A stretch of DNA of 64,000 nt from Acetobacter peroxydans (GTDB lineage: Bacteria > Pseudomonadota > Alphaproteobacteria > Acetobacterales > Acetobacteraceae), in the NCBI RefSeq assembly GCF_006539345.1, contig NZ_BJMV01000001.1, positions 62,001 through 126,000 of the forward strand. Reading direction: 5' to 3'. This document shows, piece by piece, positions 1 to 9,584 of this stretch (within the stretch, counting starts at the first letter, position 1; each line of letters starts with the position of its first letter). The position numbers were made by a program, and so were the translations under genes. The notes under the pieces are model-generated. The model had not been told where the DNA came from, did not search any database, and saw only the letters and a program-made list of their open reading frames with translations.

Positions 1-1
1 G

Positions 2-646
2 GCCTTCCGGCTGGCTGACGTGCTGGACGAATCCGCTAGGGCGACAGGTTCGGTCAACACCCTGATCTTTCAGGACGACGGCATGATCCGTGGCCTGTCC
101 ACTGATGGCGATGGCTTTGTAGCCAGTTTGCGCGCCGCCGGGGTCGATCTGCCAGCCGTCTCTCATGCCTCCACAGGGCGGCGTGTGCTGTTGCTGGGCG
201 CGGGCGGGGCCGCGCGCTCGGTCGCTGTTTCTCTGGCGGCGGCGGGTATGGAGGTGTGCATTACCAACAGAACCCGCGCACGGGCCGATGAGCTTGCGGC
301 AAGCCTGCCGGGCTTGTCCGTCTGCCCGTGGGAGGAATGGGAAGATAGGCTTGGCGACTATGCACTTCTGGTCAACACCACGTCGCTGGGGATGGAAGGC
401 GGGCCGGAGCCGGGGTTCTGTCCCGCGCTGGAGCGGGCCTCCGCCGGGTTGGTCGTGGCCGATATCGTGTATGTTCCGCGGGTCACACCCCTTATGGCGG
501 AAGCACAGCGGCGTGGTTTGCGCACTGTGGGGGGGCTCGGCATGTTGCTGCATCAGGCGCGGCTCGGGTTTCACGCGTGGTTTGGGGTCGAACCGCAGGT
601 GGATGCCCAGACCGAAGCCTATGTGCTGGCGAGTTTCTCCAGCTAG
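2..646 (+). CDS. aroE: shikimate dehydrogenase, 5'-truncated by window edge
   Basis: Shikimate dehydrogenase reduces 3-dehydroshikimate to shikimate with NADPH in aromatic amino acid synthesis. The frame is open from base 2, so the N-terminal substrate domain with its catalytic Lys lies outside the window. Visible are the substrate-side pattern GSVNTL, the STDGDGF segment, and the Rossmann loop GAGGAARS followed by NRT, which is typical of NADP preference. The C-terminal GGLGMLLHQA is the family's usual ending. It is followed 12 bases later by coaE and then dnaQ, the standard alphaproteobacterial order, so one transcript is likely. Identity is secure; only the start is missing. Confidence 0.95.
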   Translation, partial: AFRLADVLDESARATGSVNTLIFQDDGMIRGLSTDGDGFVASLRAAGVDLPAVSHASTGRRVLLLGAGGAARSVAVSLAAAGMEVCITNRTRARADELAASLPGLSVCPWEEWEDRLGDYALLVNTTSLGMEGGPEPGFCPALERASAGLVVADIVYVPRVTPLMAEAQRRGLRTVGGLGMLLHQARLGFHAWFGVEPQVDAQTEAYVLASFSS

Positions 647-658
647 GCGGAGGGCAGC

Positions 659-1255
659 GTGGCGCGCATGAAAGTTCTTGGCCTGACCGGCGGCATGGGC
701 ATGGGCAAGAGCACGGTCGCTGCCCTGCTACGCAAGGCCGGGCTGCCGGTGTTCGATGCCGATGCCGAAGTGCGGCGCCTGCAATCCACGCCGGGGCCGG
801 TTCTCGATTCCATACAGGCCATGGTGCCTGGCGTGGTTAGGGATGGTGCGCTGGATCGGCACGCTCTGCGACGGGCTGTTATGGCGCATCCCGAACTGCT
901 GTCCCGGCTTGAAGCGCTTATTCACCCCTATGTCCGGCGGGCACGGGCGCGCTTTCTGGCTTTCTGGCGTGCGCGCGGCGCGCCTTGGGTCGTGCTGGAT
1001 ATTCCGCTGTTGTTCGAGACAGGTATGCAGCGCGTGTGCGATCATGTGCTGGTAGTTTCTGCGCCGCGCTGGGTGCAGGCCCGGCGGGTGGCGGCGCGGC
1101 GCGGGATGACGCAGGCCGAGGCGCGTGCCCTGATGGCGCGGCAGACGCCTGATGCCCTGCGGGTGCGTGGGGCGGATACGGTGCTGCGTACCGGTCGTTC
1201 CATGGAGGAAACACGGCGTCAGGTGCGTCGTTTTATCAGGATGTTGCGCGCATGA
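659..1255 (+). CDS. coaE: dephospho-CoA kinase
   Basis: CoaE phosphorylates the 3'-hydroxyl of dephospho-CoA in the last step of coenzyme A synthesis. The protein is 198 residues, normal for the family, with the P-loop GGMGMGKST near residues 11-19, the DADAEVRRL segment that follows it, and the LDIPLLFETG motif in the middle. I keep the GTG at 659 because GGAG lies about 8 bases upstream; an ATG at 668 is the alternative and would remove three residues. The gene overlaps dnaQ by four bases (ATGA), indicating translational coupling in an aroE-coaE-dnaQ operon. Confidence 0.95.
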   Translation: MARMKVLGLTGGMGMGKSTVAALLRKAGLPVFDADAEVRRLQSTPGPVLDSIQAMVPGVVRDGALDRHALRRAVMAHPELLSRLEALIHPYVRRARARFLAFWRARGAPWVVLDIPLLFETGMQRVCDHVLVVSAPRWVQARRVAARRGMTQAEARALMARQTPDALRVRGADTVLRTGRSMEETRRQVRRFIRMLRA

Positions 1256-1926
1256 AGCGTTCAGTGCTGTTCGATACGGAAACCACCGGCCTGGACCCGG
1301 CCACCGGAGACCGCGTGATAGAAATCGCGGCGCTGGAGCTGGTGGGTGACCTGCCGACAGGCCGGGCGTTCCATGTGCTGCTCGATCCCGAACGCGACGT
1401 GCCGGAAGAAGCCTCGCGCGTCCATGGTTTTACGATTGACGATCTGCGCGGTAAGCCTCTGTTTGCCGATAAGGCCCTCGAGTTTCTGGAGTTTATCGGA
1501 GAAGATCCACTTATCGCCCATAATGCGCGGTTTGACTTCGGCTTTCTTAACGCGGAGTTGAAGCGGGCCGGACACCCGCCGCTGGATATGGGGCGCATGG
1601 TGGACACGCTGGACATGGCGCGGGCGCGTTTTCCCGGTATGCCCAACAGTCTGGACGCGCTGTGCCGCCGGTTTGGCGTGGATTTGTCAGCCCGAACGAC
1701 CCATAATGCGCTCCTGGACTGCAAGCTGCTGGCGGAAGTCTATGTGGAGCTTATGGGCGGGCGGCAGCATGGGCTTGGTCTGACGGCGAGCGGGTCAGAG
1801 GCCCCTGCCGTGTTGTACGAGGCACCGGTCGGGCGACGGAGCATCCGTATCTGCCCCACCGTGGAAGAACTGGCGCTGCACGCGGCTTTTATTGAGAAAC
1901 TGAAAGACCCTGTCTGGAATAGTTGA
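1252..1926 (+). CDS. dnaQ: DNA polymerase III epsilon subunit (3'-5' exonuclease)
   Basis: DnaQ is the proofreading exonuclease of the replicative polymerase. All DEDDh exonuclease motifs are visible: Exo I with D8 and E10 (DTETTGLD), Exo II with D95 in HNARFD, and Exo III-epsilon with H151 and D156 in HNALLD. The tail after residue 165 should carry the alpha-subunit binding region; at 224 residues the protein is slightly short of the E. coli protein but usual for alphaproteobacteria. Its ATG is embedded in the coaE stop. No clear terminator follows; the next 230 bases carry no gene. Confidence 0.95.
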   Translation: MKRSVLFDTETTGLDPATGDRVIEIAALELVGDLPTGRAFHVLLDPERDVPEEASRVHGFTIDDLRGKPLFADKALEFLEFIGEDPLIAHNARFDFGFLNAELKRAGHPPLDMGRMVDTLDMARARFPGMPNSLDALCRRFGVDLSARTTHNALLDCKLLAEVYVELMGGRQHGLGLTASGSEAPAVLYEAPVGRRSIRICPTVEELALHAAFIEKLKDPVWNS

Positions 1927-2159
1927 CGGCTATTTTTTCGGGCTGTTGCATGTGTCAGTGCGATATGGGCGGGCGTGATGTGCTTGAAAAAGGCTTTGCA
2001 GGGCATGGCGGCTATGCCATGGTTCATTAGCCAGCGAACGAAAATACAAGATTGTTCCGTTATTTGTGCGAACTGGTGGCTCCTGTAAACGGGGTGTACA
2101 TGGCGTGGGCGACAAGACTGCGACCGTAAGGTCCGGTGTAGGACAGAGGGCTTAATTTC

Positions 2160-2645
2160 ATGCGTTCAGCATACTGGCGTTCCGTTGTGGCTGTGGCCCT
2201 GTGCAGTACGTCCGTTGCGCCCGCCATGGCGGAGCAGGTGCTGGGGCCCGTTTCGGGCGAGGTGAAGTTCATCTCACATTCGGCCAGTCTTGGGGTGGGA
2301 TATACATGGGGCCGAGGAGTACTGACCTATGCCGGGAAGCAGTACCCGTTTGAGGTCAGCGGCGCTTCTGCGGCGGCTATCGGGTTTTCCTCTGGCGATA
2401 GCGTAGGCAAGGTTTACAACCTTCAGCGGATTGAGGATTTCGAAGGGACTTACTGGGCGCTTTCCGGCGAGGCCACGATCGGGAAAGGCCTGTCGGGTTC
2501 TCTGATGGAAAATAACGAGGGTGTCCGTATCCGTCTGGACGAAAACCGCTCGGGTGGGCGGTTGGCGGCGTCTCCTTCGCGCCTGAGCATCCGCTTTATC
2601 AAGTCGAAAGCCAAAGCTGTCAGCCCCGTCGCGGATCACTCATAA
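2160..2645 (+). CDS. small exported protein of unknown function
   Basis: This is a 161-residue protein with a good Sec signal peptide (a short basic start, a hydrophobic stretch and a likely AMA cleavage site near residue 24). The mature part has a repeated glycine and aromatic pattern (GVGYTWGRGVLTY, then KQYPFEVSG and VYNLQRIEDFEG) that I associate with a family of small uncharacterised proteobacterial periplasmic proteins, possibly beta-rich or SYLF-like. I cannot name a function. It stands alone: 233 bases after dnaQ and convergent with the heparinase-like gene. The start is the first ATG that gives the signal peptide. Confidence 0.75.
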   Translation: MRSAYWRSVVAVALCSTSVAPAMAEQVLGPVSGEVKFISHSASLGVGYTWGRGVLTYAGKQYPFEVSGASAAAIGFSSGDSVGKVYNLQRIEDFEGTYWALSGEATIGKGLSGSLMENNEGVRIRLDENRSGGRLAASPSRLSIRFIKSKAKAVSPVADHS

Positions 2646-2670
2646 AACGCGGTCTTTGGTCTTTCGGTCT

Positions 2671-4524
2671 TCAGGCTTCGATCAGCGTCAGGCCCCAGTG
2701 AATGGTGCATTGCGTCGTTGGGGCAGATGCGGCTGCTGCCGTGTAAGGCAGTTTTGGAGGTTCAGGAATATCGGTTGAGAGCGCGTCCGGCCGAGAGACA
2801 GACGCGGACTGCAGTGTCGCTGTTTCAGGGGCGCCCGGCTCCACGTTGTCGGTATTGAGGAGCTGGCTGGCCTCCTGTGCGCTCTGCTCATCCGGCATAT
2901 CCGCCTGAACAGGCAGGTCTGCCGCGTTTTCACGCTCGCTTGCGGGGTTCTCGGCCGTTGGGGGCGTCTTGTCACCGGGGGACGATGTGGCTTCGGTTCT
3001 GGCGGTCAGCACGATCTGGCGTGAAGGCTCGGGCGTGCCGCGGCCCAGATAGACGCTTTCTTCCACCGTGATGTCGGCATCGGACTGGAACAGCCAGACT
3101 TCTTCTTCCGTGTTCAGGCGCCAGCCTTCGGGCGTCTCCTCCAGCGTTACGGAAGGGTGGAGGTGAAAGCGAATCAGGCTTGGGGTTGGCTTTTCGCAGG
3201 GGCCAAAATGTTCCTCGCCCCGCAGGGTATGGCCTTCGCGACCCAGATAGAGCTTACGGCTGTAAACGCCGCCGCCCTGACGGGTATAACCATCATGCGA
3301 CATATCCAGCCAGTGCGCACCTTCATGTGTGACGTGCGTACGACTGACCTGAGGTAGATGGCTAAGCGAGTTGTCGGTTTCGAAAGTGACCGGCTGCAGG
3401 CCGGGTGCCTCCAGAACAGAATGGGCGGCAGGGTAGCGTAGGGCCTGTGTCCAGCCCAGAAGGGTGCTTGAGCCGCAATTGACGATCAGTCTCTGCTTGC
3501 CAGATGAAAATTCGAACGACAGCATACCCGCATGGGCCGTTCTGGAGTGCGCAACCGGAGCAGCGCAGTCGGCCAGCAGCAGGGCGCGGCCGCTGGTCAT
3601 GCGTGTAAAGCCGCTCTCATACATGCTGGCGGCGACCACGCGGGTGCGACATGCGCGGTTGAGTACCAACTCAAGAAAGGCCGCATCGCGCTCAAGGCTG
3701 CCGTTGAAGAGTGCCAGACGGCCATCGCCATGGCGCATCGCACGCAGCACCGGAGCCGCGCGATTGGCCGCATCCATGAGCGTTGTGGGCTGGGGCTGGC
3801 GTGCTGCCTGAAAAATCGAGAGCATTTCAGTCAGGTCACGCACGCTCTGGAATTGCTCTTCCGGGCTGCGGCTGACGTGGCTGCCATCCGAGTGGAACTG
3901 CTCCGCCAGCACGCCATCGAGCAGACGCATGAAGCGTTCGAGAAATTCGGGATAGTCCGGCAGGGCCATTCCTACGGCCAAGAGGCCCTTGAGTGCCGAC
4001 AGCGCCCCCCCGCCGGACAACGCATTGGGCATCAGGGCGGCAATGGAGCGCGCTTCCATAATCAGCGCTGCTATCAGGTTCTGACGGAACTTGTCGTCCG
4101 CGCTGGCGGCGAAGAACTCGTAGCAGCCCAGCCACGAGGCCAGCCGCGTGCCGGTTACGGCAGGGTCAGACAGGGCGCGCTCCATCGGGGGGATACGCAT
4201 CCAGTGTGAAACCAGTGTGCGGGCGCGGATACGCGCTGACTCAGCTCCCAGTTCGCGCAGGTCTCGCAGCCAGGTAAAGCCCTGCAGCCAGCGGCGATAG
4301 GCCTGCGGCCATTCTGGTGCATCCCACTGGCCAGGCTGGAGTTGGCGGGTCACGCCATCATGGCTTGTCTGGTTGCGGACCATCCGCTCGCCTGCAAGGG
4401 CATCGCCGGGCCACAGGTCACGCAGCATCAGGGTGGGAGCATCCGGGACGCGGCCAAACCCGCTACGGGGGTCGCGCAACGCGTAGGAAAGGCGCGTTCC
4501 TTCTATCCATCGGCGCAGCGACAT
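2671..4524 (-). CDS. heparinase II/III-like protein
   Basis: This 617-residue cytoplasmic-looking protein (no signal peptide) has the helical N-terminal toroid and the C-terminal beta-sandwich of the heparinase II/III family, including HVSRSPEEQF in the middle and the DGYTRQGGGVYSRKLYL strand pattern. Alphaproteobacterial members sit with rsmB, rpe and usually purH; here rpe and rsmB are present, but purH is not adjacent. Residues about 510-602 are a Pro/Ala/Ser/Glu-rich, probably disordered insertion just before the final strand. The substrate is unknown; a polysaccharide lyase activity is inferred from the family only. It is the last gene of the purM-purN-rsmB-rpe series. Confidence 0.85.
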   Translation of the reverse strand: MSLRRWIEGTRLSYALRDPRSGFGRVPDAPTLMLRDLWPGDALAGERMVRNQTSHDGVTRQLQPGQWDAPEWPQAYRRWLQGFTWLRDLRELGAESARIRARTLVSHWMRIPPMERALSDPAVTGTRLASWLGCYEFFAASADDKFRQNLIAALIMEARSIAALMPNALSGGGALSALKGLLAVGMALPDYPEFLERFMRLLDGVLAEQFHSDGSHVSRSPEEQFQSVRDLTEMLSIFQAARQPQPTTLMDAANRAAPVLRAMRHGDGRLALFNGSLERDAAFLELVLNRACRTRVVAASMYESGFTRMTSGRALLLADCAAPVAHSRTAHAGMLSFEFSSGKQRLIVNCGSSTLLGWTQALRYPAAHSVLEAPGLQPVTFETDNSLSHLPQVSRTHVTHEGAHWLDMSHDGYTRQGGGVYSRKLYLGREGHTLRGEEHFGPCEKPTPSLIRFHLHPSVTLEETPEGWRLNTEEEVWLFQSDADITVEESVYLGRGTPEPSRQIVLTARTEATSSPGDKTPPTAENPASERENAADLPVQADMPDEQSAQEASQLLNTDNVEPGAPETATLQSASVSRPDALSTDIPEPPKLPYTAAAASAPTTQCTIHWGLTLIEA

Positions 4525-4651
4525 GGGCGGATCAACACTCCTGAGGGCTGGCGGCGGGGTACGGGTCGTCTGGACGAGCCGCTCAATCGGGTCCGTTCAA
4601 AGATTACAATGCAGTAAGCCGCTTTGGCTAGCCTGGATTATGACAGGAATT

Positions 4652-5314
4652 TTATATGCCCTTGAGCGCAGAAATCGCAGCTGCGTAATCAGGCCGCCCG
4701 TAAACGGCACTGCCCGCGATCAGTACATCGGCACCAGCCTGTATGGCCAGTGGTGCCGTGGTGGGGTCTATGCCGCCATCAACGGCCAGATGAATGGCGC
4801 GCCCGCTTTGCGTGATCATGTCGCGCAACTGCGTGATCTTCGGCAACTGGCTCGCCAGAAACTTCTGGCCGCCAAAACCGGGGTTGACCGTCATGACCAG
4901 AATGACATCCACCAGATCCATGACTTCGGCAATGGCGCTGGCCGGGGTGGCGGGGCACAGGACAATACCGGGCCGTGCGCCAAGGTCGCGGATACGCTGA
5001 AGCGAACGGTGCGTGTGCGGTCCGGCTTCGATATGGATCAGGATCTGGTCGGCCCCGGCCTGAGCAAAGGCCTCCAGATATGGGTCAACTGGTGCAATCA
5101 TCAGATGCACGTCGAAGGGAATGTCCGTGCAGGGGCGCAGGGCCTTTACTACCGCCGGACCAAAGGAAATGTTGGGTACGAAGTGCCCGTCCATGACATC
5201 AAGATGCAGCCAGTCAGCTCCGGCGGCTGCGATGGCGCGTGTTTCCTCACCCAGCCGGGTAAAATCCGCGGCCAGCAGGCTGGGGGCGATCAGGGGACGG
5301 GGCGCAGGTGTCAT
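4652..5314 (-). CDS. rpe: ribulose-phosphate 3-epimerase
   Basis: Rpe interconverts ribulose 5-phosphate and xylulose 5-phosphate in the pentose phosphate pathway, which is central to sugar metabolism in acetic acid bacteria. The TIM-barrel motifs are all present: APSLLAADF at the start, HLDVMDGHFVPN with the metal His/Asp, VNPGFGGQ, and VDGG for phosphate binding. I start at the ATG at 5314 (220 residues), which puts the first strand where the family has it; a TTG at 5350 would add 12 residues but has no ribosome site. It lies 57 bases downstream of rsmB on the same strand. Confidence 0.95.
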   Translation of the reverse strand: MTPAPRPLIAPSLLAADFTRLGEETRAIAAAGADWLHLDVMDGHFVPNISFGPAVVKALRPCTDIPFDVHLMIAPVDPYLEAFAQAGADQILIHIEAGPHTHRSLQRIRDLGARPGIVLCPATPASAIAEVMDLVDVILVMTVNPGFGGQKFLASQLPKITQLRDMITQSGRAIHLAVDGGIDPTTAPLAIQAGADVLIAGSAVYGRPDYAAAISALKGI

Positions 5315-5371
5315 GGTCTGTTTGTTCCGTAATCCCACGGGGTGGCGCAAGGGCTGTTGGAGCGTATGGCT

Positions 5372-6694
5372 TTACGCCGGGCGGATAAAGCGGGCGGCAA
5401 AGAAGCCGTCCATGCCCCCCAGCTCGGGCCAGAGGCCCGGATGCGTGCGCAGCCAGCCCTCGGGCGTGAGCGCCTCGGGCAGCATGGTCAGCTCTTCCGG
5501 GGTGAAGGGAGAGGGCACAAGCCCCATGGCCTGTGCGGCGCGGGCGCGGGCGGGGCCTTCCTCTTCCTGAAGAGAGCATACAGCGTAAACAAGTCTGCCA
5601 CCGGGGCGCAGCATGTCGCGCGCGGCGGCCAGCAGGCGGTCCTGCGCGGCAGTCAGGGCGGTCAGGTCACGCGGGCGCTTGACCCAGAGCACATCGGGGT
5701 GACGGCGGGCCGTGCCGGTGGCCGAGCAGGGGGCATCCAGCAGAATGGCGTCCAGCGGGGTTTCGGGCCGCCATGTGCAGGCATCGGCCTGCACGGTGTG
5801 TACGGGCAGGCCCAGCCGCTCGATATTCTCCTGTAGTCGGGCCATGCGCGCGGGGTTGTTTTCAATAGCCGTGACCTGCGCGCCTGTTACGGCAAGCTGT
5901 GCGGTTTTGCCGCCGGGGGCGGCGCACAGGTCTGCCACCTGTTCGCCCTCATGCGCGGCCAGCAGGCGGGCGGGCAGTGTGGCTGCGGCATCCTGTACCC
6001 AGAAAGCGCCCTGCTCGTACCCAGCCAGATCAACTACGCGCGTACCGGCCGGGAAGCGCCATGAACCGTTTGGCAGCAGCACGCCCCCTTCCGGGGCCGT
6101 GGCGCCGGGGCGCAGGGTGATGTCCAGCGGTGCCTCGGTGCTGATCCCCGCTGCAATGGCGCGTGGCACGCCAGCCCCCAGCCCCGACCAGGAACTCCAC
6201 AGCCACGCGGGAATATCGAGCCGGGGCTGGTCAAGCCCGTCCAGAACGGTCGCGCCGCTTCCAGCGATCTTGCGCAGTACCGCGTTGGCCAGTCCGGCAA
6301 AGGGGGCCAGCCCGCGCCTGCGGAGCAGATCAACCGTGGTGCCTACGGCGGCATGGGGCGGTGTTTCAAGGAACAGAAGCTGGGCCGCGCCCAGCATCAG
6401 CGCCGCGCGCACGGGTTCGGGCGGTTCCTTGCGCAGGAAAGGCTCCAGCACGGCGCGCAACGTGCCCATGTGGCGCAGGGTGGCGGCTGCCAGACGGTGC
6501 GCGGCCGCGCGGTCGCGTGGTTCGGCCTCGTGAGTCTGGGCCGAACGCGCGAGACTGGTCTCCAGCATACGGCGATGTTCCACGACGCCGCACAGGATAT
6601 CGAAAGCGACATCGCGGGTGGGGTCCGCCGCCGGAGCGGGCATGGGGCGTTTGCCCCGTGAGCGGGGGCGGGCGGGGCGGGGAGAGGATGTCAT
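5372..6694 (-). CDS. rsmB: 16S rRNA m5C967 methyltransferase RsmB
   Basis: RsmB methylates cytosine 967 of 16S rRNA using S-adenosylmethionine. The 440-residue protein has an N-terminal NusB-like RNA-binding domain (about residues 25-150, with LRKEPPEPVRAALMLGAAQ) and a C-terminal Rossmann methyltransferase domain with CAAPGGKTAQLA for SAM binding, the DAPCSATG motif and the second catalytic Cys in AVCSLQ. An Arg/Pro-rich tail of about 20 residues precedes the first domain. The gap to purN upstream is 108 bases, so it may have its own promoter or be read through from purMN. Confidence 0.93.
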   Translation of the reverse strand: MTSSPRPARPRSRGKRPMPAPAADPTRDVAFDILCGVVEHRRMLETSLARSAQTHEAEPRDRAAAHRLAAATLRHMGTLRAVLEPFLRKEPPEPVRAALMLGAAQLLFLETPPHAAVGTTVDLLRRRGLAPFAGLANAVLRKIAGSGATVLDGLDQPRLDIPAWLWSSWSGLGAGVPRAIAAGISTEAPLDITLRPGATAPEGGVLLPNGSWRFPAGTRVVDLAGYEQGAFWVQDAAATLPARLLAAHEGEQVADLCAAPGGKTAQLAVTGAQVTAIENNPARMARLQENIERLGLPVHTVQADACTWRPETPLDAILLDAPCSATGTARRHPDVLWVKRPRDLTALTAAQDRLLAAARDMLRPGGRLVYAVCSLQEEEGPARARAAQAMGLVPSPFTPEELTMLPEALTPEGWLRTHPGLWPELGGMDGFFAARFIRPA

Positions 6695-6802
6695 GGGAAC
6701 TCAAACCGTGGCTGTAAGCGGGGCGCGCCCGTGCAAAAGCGCGCGGCAGAACGGAGGGCGGCGTGCGGCAGGCCCACCGAGCAGGGGATGGGCTGGTGGG
6801 GG

Positions 6803-7426
6803 TCAGCCCACGACAAGGGCGTGCGCGCCGGTGGGGGCGGGTCTGGCACCCGTCAGGAAATGACGCAGGACGCGCGGGTAAAGTGTATGTTCCTGTTCCA
6901 GCACGCGCGCGGCCAGTGTATCGGCGGTATCGTCTTCCAGCACGGGCACGGCTGCCTGACCCAGCACAGGGCCTTCATCCATGCCTTCTGTCACGAGATG
7001 AACCGTGCAGCCATGAATGCGTGTGCCCGCCTGCAAAGCCCGTTCGTGGGTGTGCAGCCCGGCAAAGGAAGGCAGCAGGCTGGGATGGATATTGAGCATC
7101 CGCCCTGCCCAGCAGTTGGTCAGGTAAGGTGTGAGCAGGCGCATATAGCCTGCGAGGCACACGGTCTCGGCTCCGGCTTCCAGCAGGGCTTCCTGTACGG
7201 CGCGCTCATGCGCTTCGCGGTCGCGCCCGAAGGGGCGATGGTCCACCGCTTTTGTCGGCAGACCCGCCGCGCGGGCCATGTCCAGCCCCGGCGCATCGGG
7301 GTTGTTGCTCAGCACAAGGCAGATACGGGCAGGAAAATCAGGGTTTTGGGCAGCCTGGATCAGTGCCGTGGCATTGCTGCCCCGGCCGCTGAGCAGAATG
7401 GCGACAGGTGACTTGCGCGTGGTCAT
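6803..7426 (-). CDS. purN: phosphoribosylglycinamide formyltransferase
   Basis: PurN transfers a formyl group from 10-formyltetrahydrofolate to GAR, the third step of purine synthesis. The catalytic triad is complete: N112 and H114 in LNIHPSLLP, and D150 in EGMDEGPV. The phosphate loop LLSGRGSNA is near residue 11. At 207 residues it has normal length. Its ATG overlaps the purM stop by four bases, so the two purine enzymes are translationally coupled. Confidence 0.96.
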   Translation of the reverse strand: MTTRKSPVAILLSGRGSNATALIQAAQNPDFPARICLVLSNNPDAPGLDMARAAGLPTKAVDHRPFGRDREAHERAVQEALLEAGAETVCLAGYMRLLTPYLTNCWAGRMLNIHPSLLPSFAGLHTHERALQAGTRIHGCTVHLVTEGMDEGPVLGQAAVPVLEDDTADTLAARVLEQEHTLYPRVLRHFLTGARPAPTGAHALVVG

Positions 7427-8505
7427 GCCGCGCGGAAATCCGGACTGACCTGCATGATCAGGTCAGGCTTGGCGGAAGGCTCGGCCGCCTGTGCGACATG
7501 GCCGATCACGCTCGGGGTCTCGCCCATTTCACGCAGGAGCGCGAGCACCTTGTCCGGCTCGTGGGTGATCAGCACCATCCCCACACCGCAGTTGAACACA
7601 CGCAGCATTTCTTCGCCCTGCACGTTGCCGGTGCGGGCCAGCCAGCGGAACACCGGCGGAATGGGCCATTCCTGATCAATGACGGCGTTCAGCCCTTCGG
7701 GCAGGACGCGGGGCAGGTTGCCCGGCAGGCCGCCCCCGGTAATGTGGGCCGCCCCGTGCAGCAGGCCGGCGCGGTGCAGGGCCAGAACCTGCTTTACATA
7801 CAGGCGCGTGGGTTCAAGGAACGCCTCGCCCAGCGTCTGGCCGGGTGCGAAGGCCGCGGGGTCGGTCCATGTCAGGTGCGCGTCCGCCACGATCCGGCGC
7901 ACCAGCGAGAAACCGTTGGAATGCACGCCAGAGGAGGAAAGGGAGATCAGCGTATCGCCTGCGGCAATACCCGCGGGCAGCAGGGCGCCGCGTTCGGCGG
8001 CACCTACGGAAAAACCAGCTAGATCGTAGTGCCCATCGGCATACATGCCCGGCATTTCGGCGGTTTCGCCACCGACCAGCGCACAGCCCGAAAGCGCGCA
8101 GCCCTGTGCAATGCCCTTGACCACCTTGGCGGCGCTGGCAACGGACAGACGCCCCGTGGCGAAGTAGTCAAGGAAGAAGAGCGGTTCGGCCCCCTGCACG
8201 ATCAGGTCGTTCACGCACATGGCCACGAGGTCGATCCCGACCGTTTCGTGCAGGTCGTTGTCGATGGCCAGGGTTAGCTTGGTGCCGACGCCATCCGTGC
8301 ACGAAACCAGCACCGGGTCCTGAAACCCTGCGGCCTTGAGGTCGAACAGCGCGCCGAAACCACCCAGGCCCCCCATGGTGCCGGCCCTGTCCGTGGCCTT
8401 GGCCGCAGGCCGGATGGCATCCACAAGCGCTTCGCCTGCTTCGATGTCCACGCCGGAATCACGGTAGGTAAGTCCGGAGGAAGGGGGGCGAGGAGAAGAC
8501 GTCAT
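7423..8505 (-). CDS. purM: phosphoribosylformylglycinamidine cyclo-ligase (AIR synthetase)
   Basis: PurM closes the imidazole ring using ATP to make aminoimidazole ribotide. Visible family landmarks are [15 protein letters not shown] at the N-terminus, the Gly-rich [15 protein letters not shown] loop, [28 protein letters not shown], and the substrate loop [11 protein letters not shown]. It is 360 residues, normal length. It is the first gene of the purM-purN pair and is divergent from hdaA, with about 110 bases between the two starts. Confidence 0.96.
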   Translation of the reverse strand: MTSSPRPPSSGLTYRDSGVDIEAGEALVDAIRPAAKATDRAGTMGGLGGFGALFDLKAAGFQDPVLVSCTDGVGTKLTLAIDNDLHETVGIDLVAMCVNDLIVQGAEPLFFLDYFATGRLSVASAAKVVKGIAQGCALSGCALVGGETAEMPGMYADGHYDLAGFSVGAAERGALLPAGIAAGDTLISLSSSGVHSNGFSLVRRIVADAHLTWTDPAAFAPGQTLGEAFLEPTRLYVKQVLALHRAGLLHGAAHITGGGLPGNLPRVLPEGLNAVIDQEWPIPPVFRWLARTGNVQGEEMLRVFNCGVGMVLITHEPDKVLALLREMGETPSVIGHVAQAAEPSAKPDLIMQVSPDFRAA

Positions 8506-8614
8506 GACGGATACGCTCTTGGTCTGAATGAATATAGGGTCGATGTTGGAACCGTGGTGAGTTAGGATTCCCGCGAACAGTCTTTACGGCAGGAGAAGCG
8601 GCGCGCAAAGCGGC

Positions 8615-9391
8615 ATGACACGGATTGATGAAACAAACAGGGCCTTACCCGCCCCGAATGATGCGGAATTGGGCGCGGCGGACACGTCTGGCGGGCAGAT
8701 TGCCCTGCCTTTTGCCCATCGCCCCCGATTCGGGCGGACGGATTTCGTGGCGGCCCCTTCCAATGCCGCGGCGCGTGCCTGGGTGCTGGATACGGAAGCT
8801 GTCACCCGCTGGCCGGAGGGGCGCATGGCCCTGTGGGGGGCCGGCGGCACGGGCAAGACCCATCTGCTTTCTGTCTGGGCGGGGCGTTACGGTGCCCCGG
8901 TGATGGAAGGCGCACGGCTGAACGAAACTGCCGTGGTCGATCTGTTTCAGGATGGTGGGTTTCGCGCCGTGGCGTTGGACAACGCCGATGCCATAGCGCG
9001 CGAGCAGGACCTGCTGCACCTGATCAATCTGGTGCGCGAGCGGCGCATGTCGCTGCTGATGGTGGCGCGTCAGCCGCCTTCGCGCTGGGCCGTGGTCCTG
9101 CCAGACCTGCTGAGCCGCCTGCGGGCCACGGCCTCGGTACCGATGGGCGAGGCTGAGGAAGATTTGCTTCATCGTCTTCTCCTGCGGCTTGTGGCTGAGC
9201 GTCAGCTTGTCATGGGCCCGCAGGTGACGGACTGGCTGCTTCGCCGTCTGCCCCGACGGGCGAGCGCGGTGCGAGATTATGTGGCGCTGCTGGATCAGGC
9301 TGTCATGGTGTCAGGAGGGCGGATTACCCGAGCGCTGGCCGCCGCCGCTCTGGAAAAGTTGCTGAACGGCGAGGAGGAAAGAGGCGACTGA
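8615..9391 (+). CDS. hdaA: DnaA-related regulatory protein HdaA/Hda
   Basis: Hda-type proteins combine with the DNA-loaded sliding clamp to stimulate ATP hydrolysis by DnaA and so limit initiation. The 258-residue protein has a short N-terminal region containing QIALPF at residues 29-34, the usual place of the clamp-binding motif, then an AAA+ core with Walker A GAGGTGKTH and the Walker B region ALDNAD. There is no DnaA domain IV DNA-binding helix. It sits between divergent purMN and ppk, the usual alphaproteobacterial place. The ribosome site is weak: AGGAG lies about 20 bases upstream. Confidence 0.9.
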   Translation: MTRIDETNRALPAPNDAELGAADTSGGQIALPFAHRPRFGRTDFVAAPSNAAARAWVLDTEAVTRWPEGRMALWGAGGTGKTHLLSVWAGRYGAPVMEGARLNETAVVDLFQDGGFRAVALDNADAIAREQDLLHLINLVRERRMSLLMVARQPPSRWAVVLPDLLSRLRATASVPMGEAEEDLLHRLLLRLVAERQLVMGPQVTDWLLRRLPRRASAVRDYVALLDQAVMVSGGRITRALAAAALEKLLNGEEERGD

Positions 9392-9584
9392 ACCATAGGT
9401 CTGGCACGTGAGAATTGATGCAGATTCATGACATTACAGCTTTAATGCCGATCTGGTGAACTTCCCCGCTCGCGCGCGATTGCGTTATGCTCGAAATGAC
9501 GAGTGAACGTACAGGCAGGTTTACGTGGGTTTTGAGCGTCGGCAGATTGTGTCGGTGCGACAGGAGGAAGGGAGAGGAGCTTAA

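Noticed and set aside
6678-8505. Shared N-terminal peptide MTSSPRP in RsmB and PurM
   Set aside because: The codons differ and the downstream sequences are unrelated; it is a short coincidence in a Pro/Ser-rich context.
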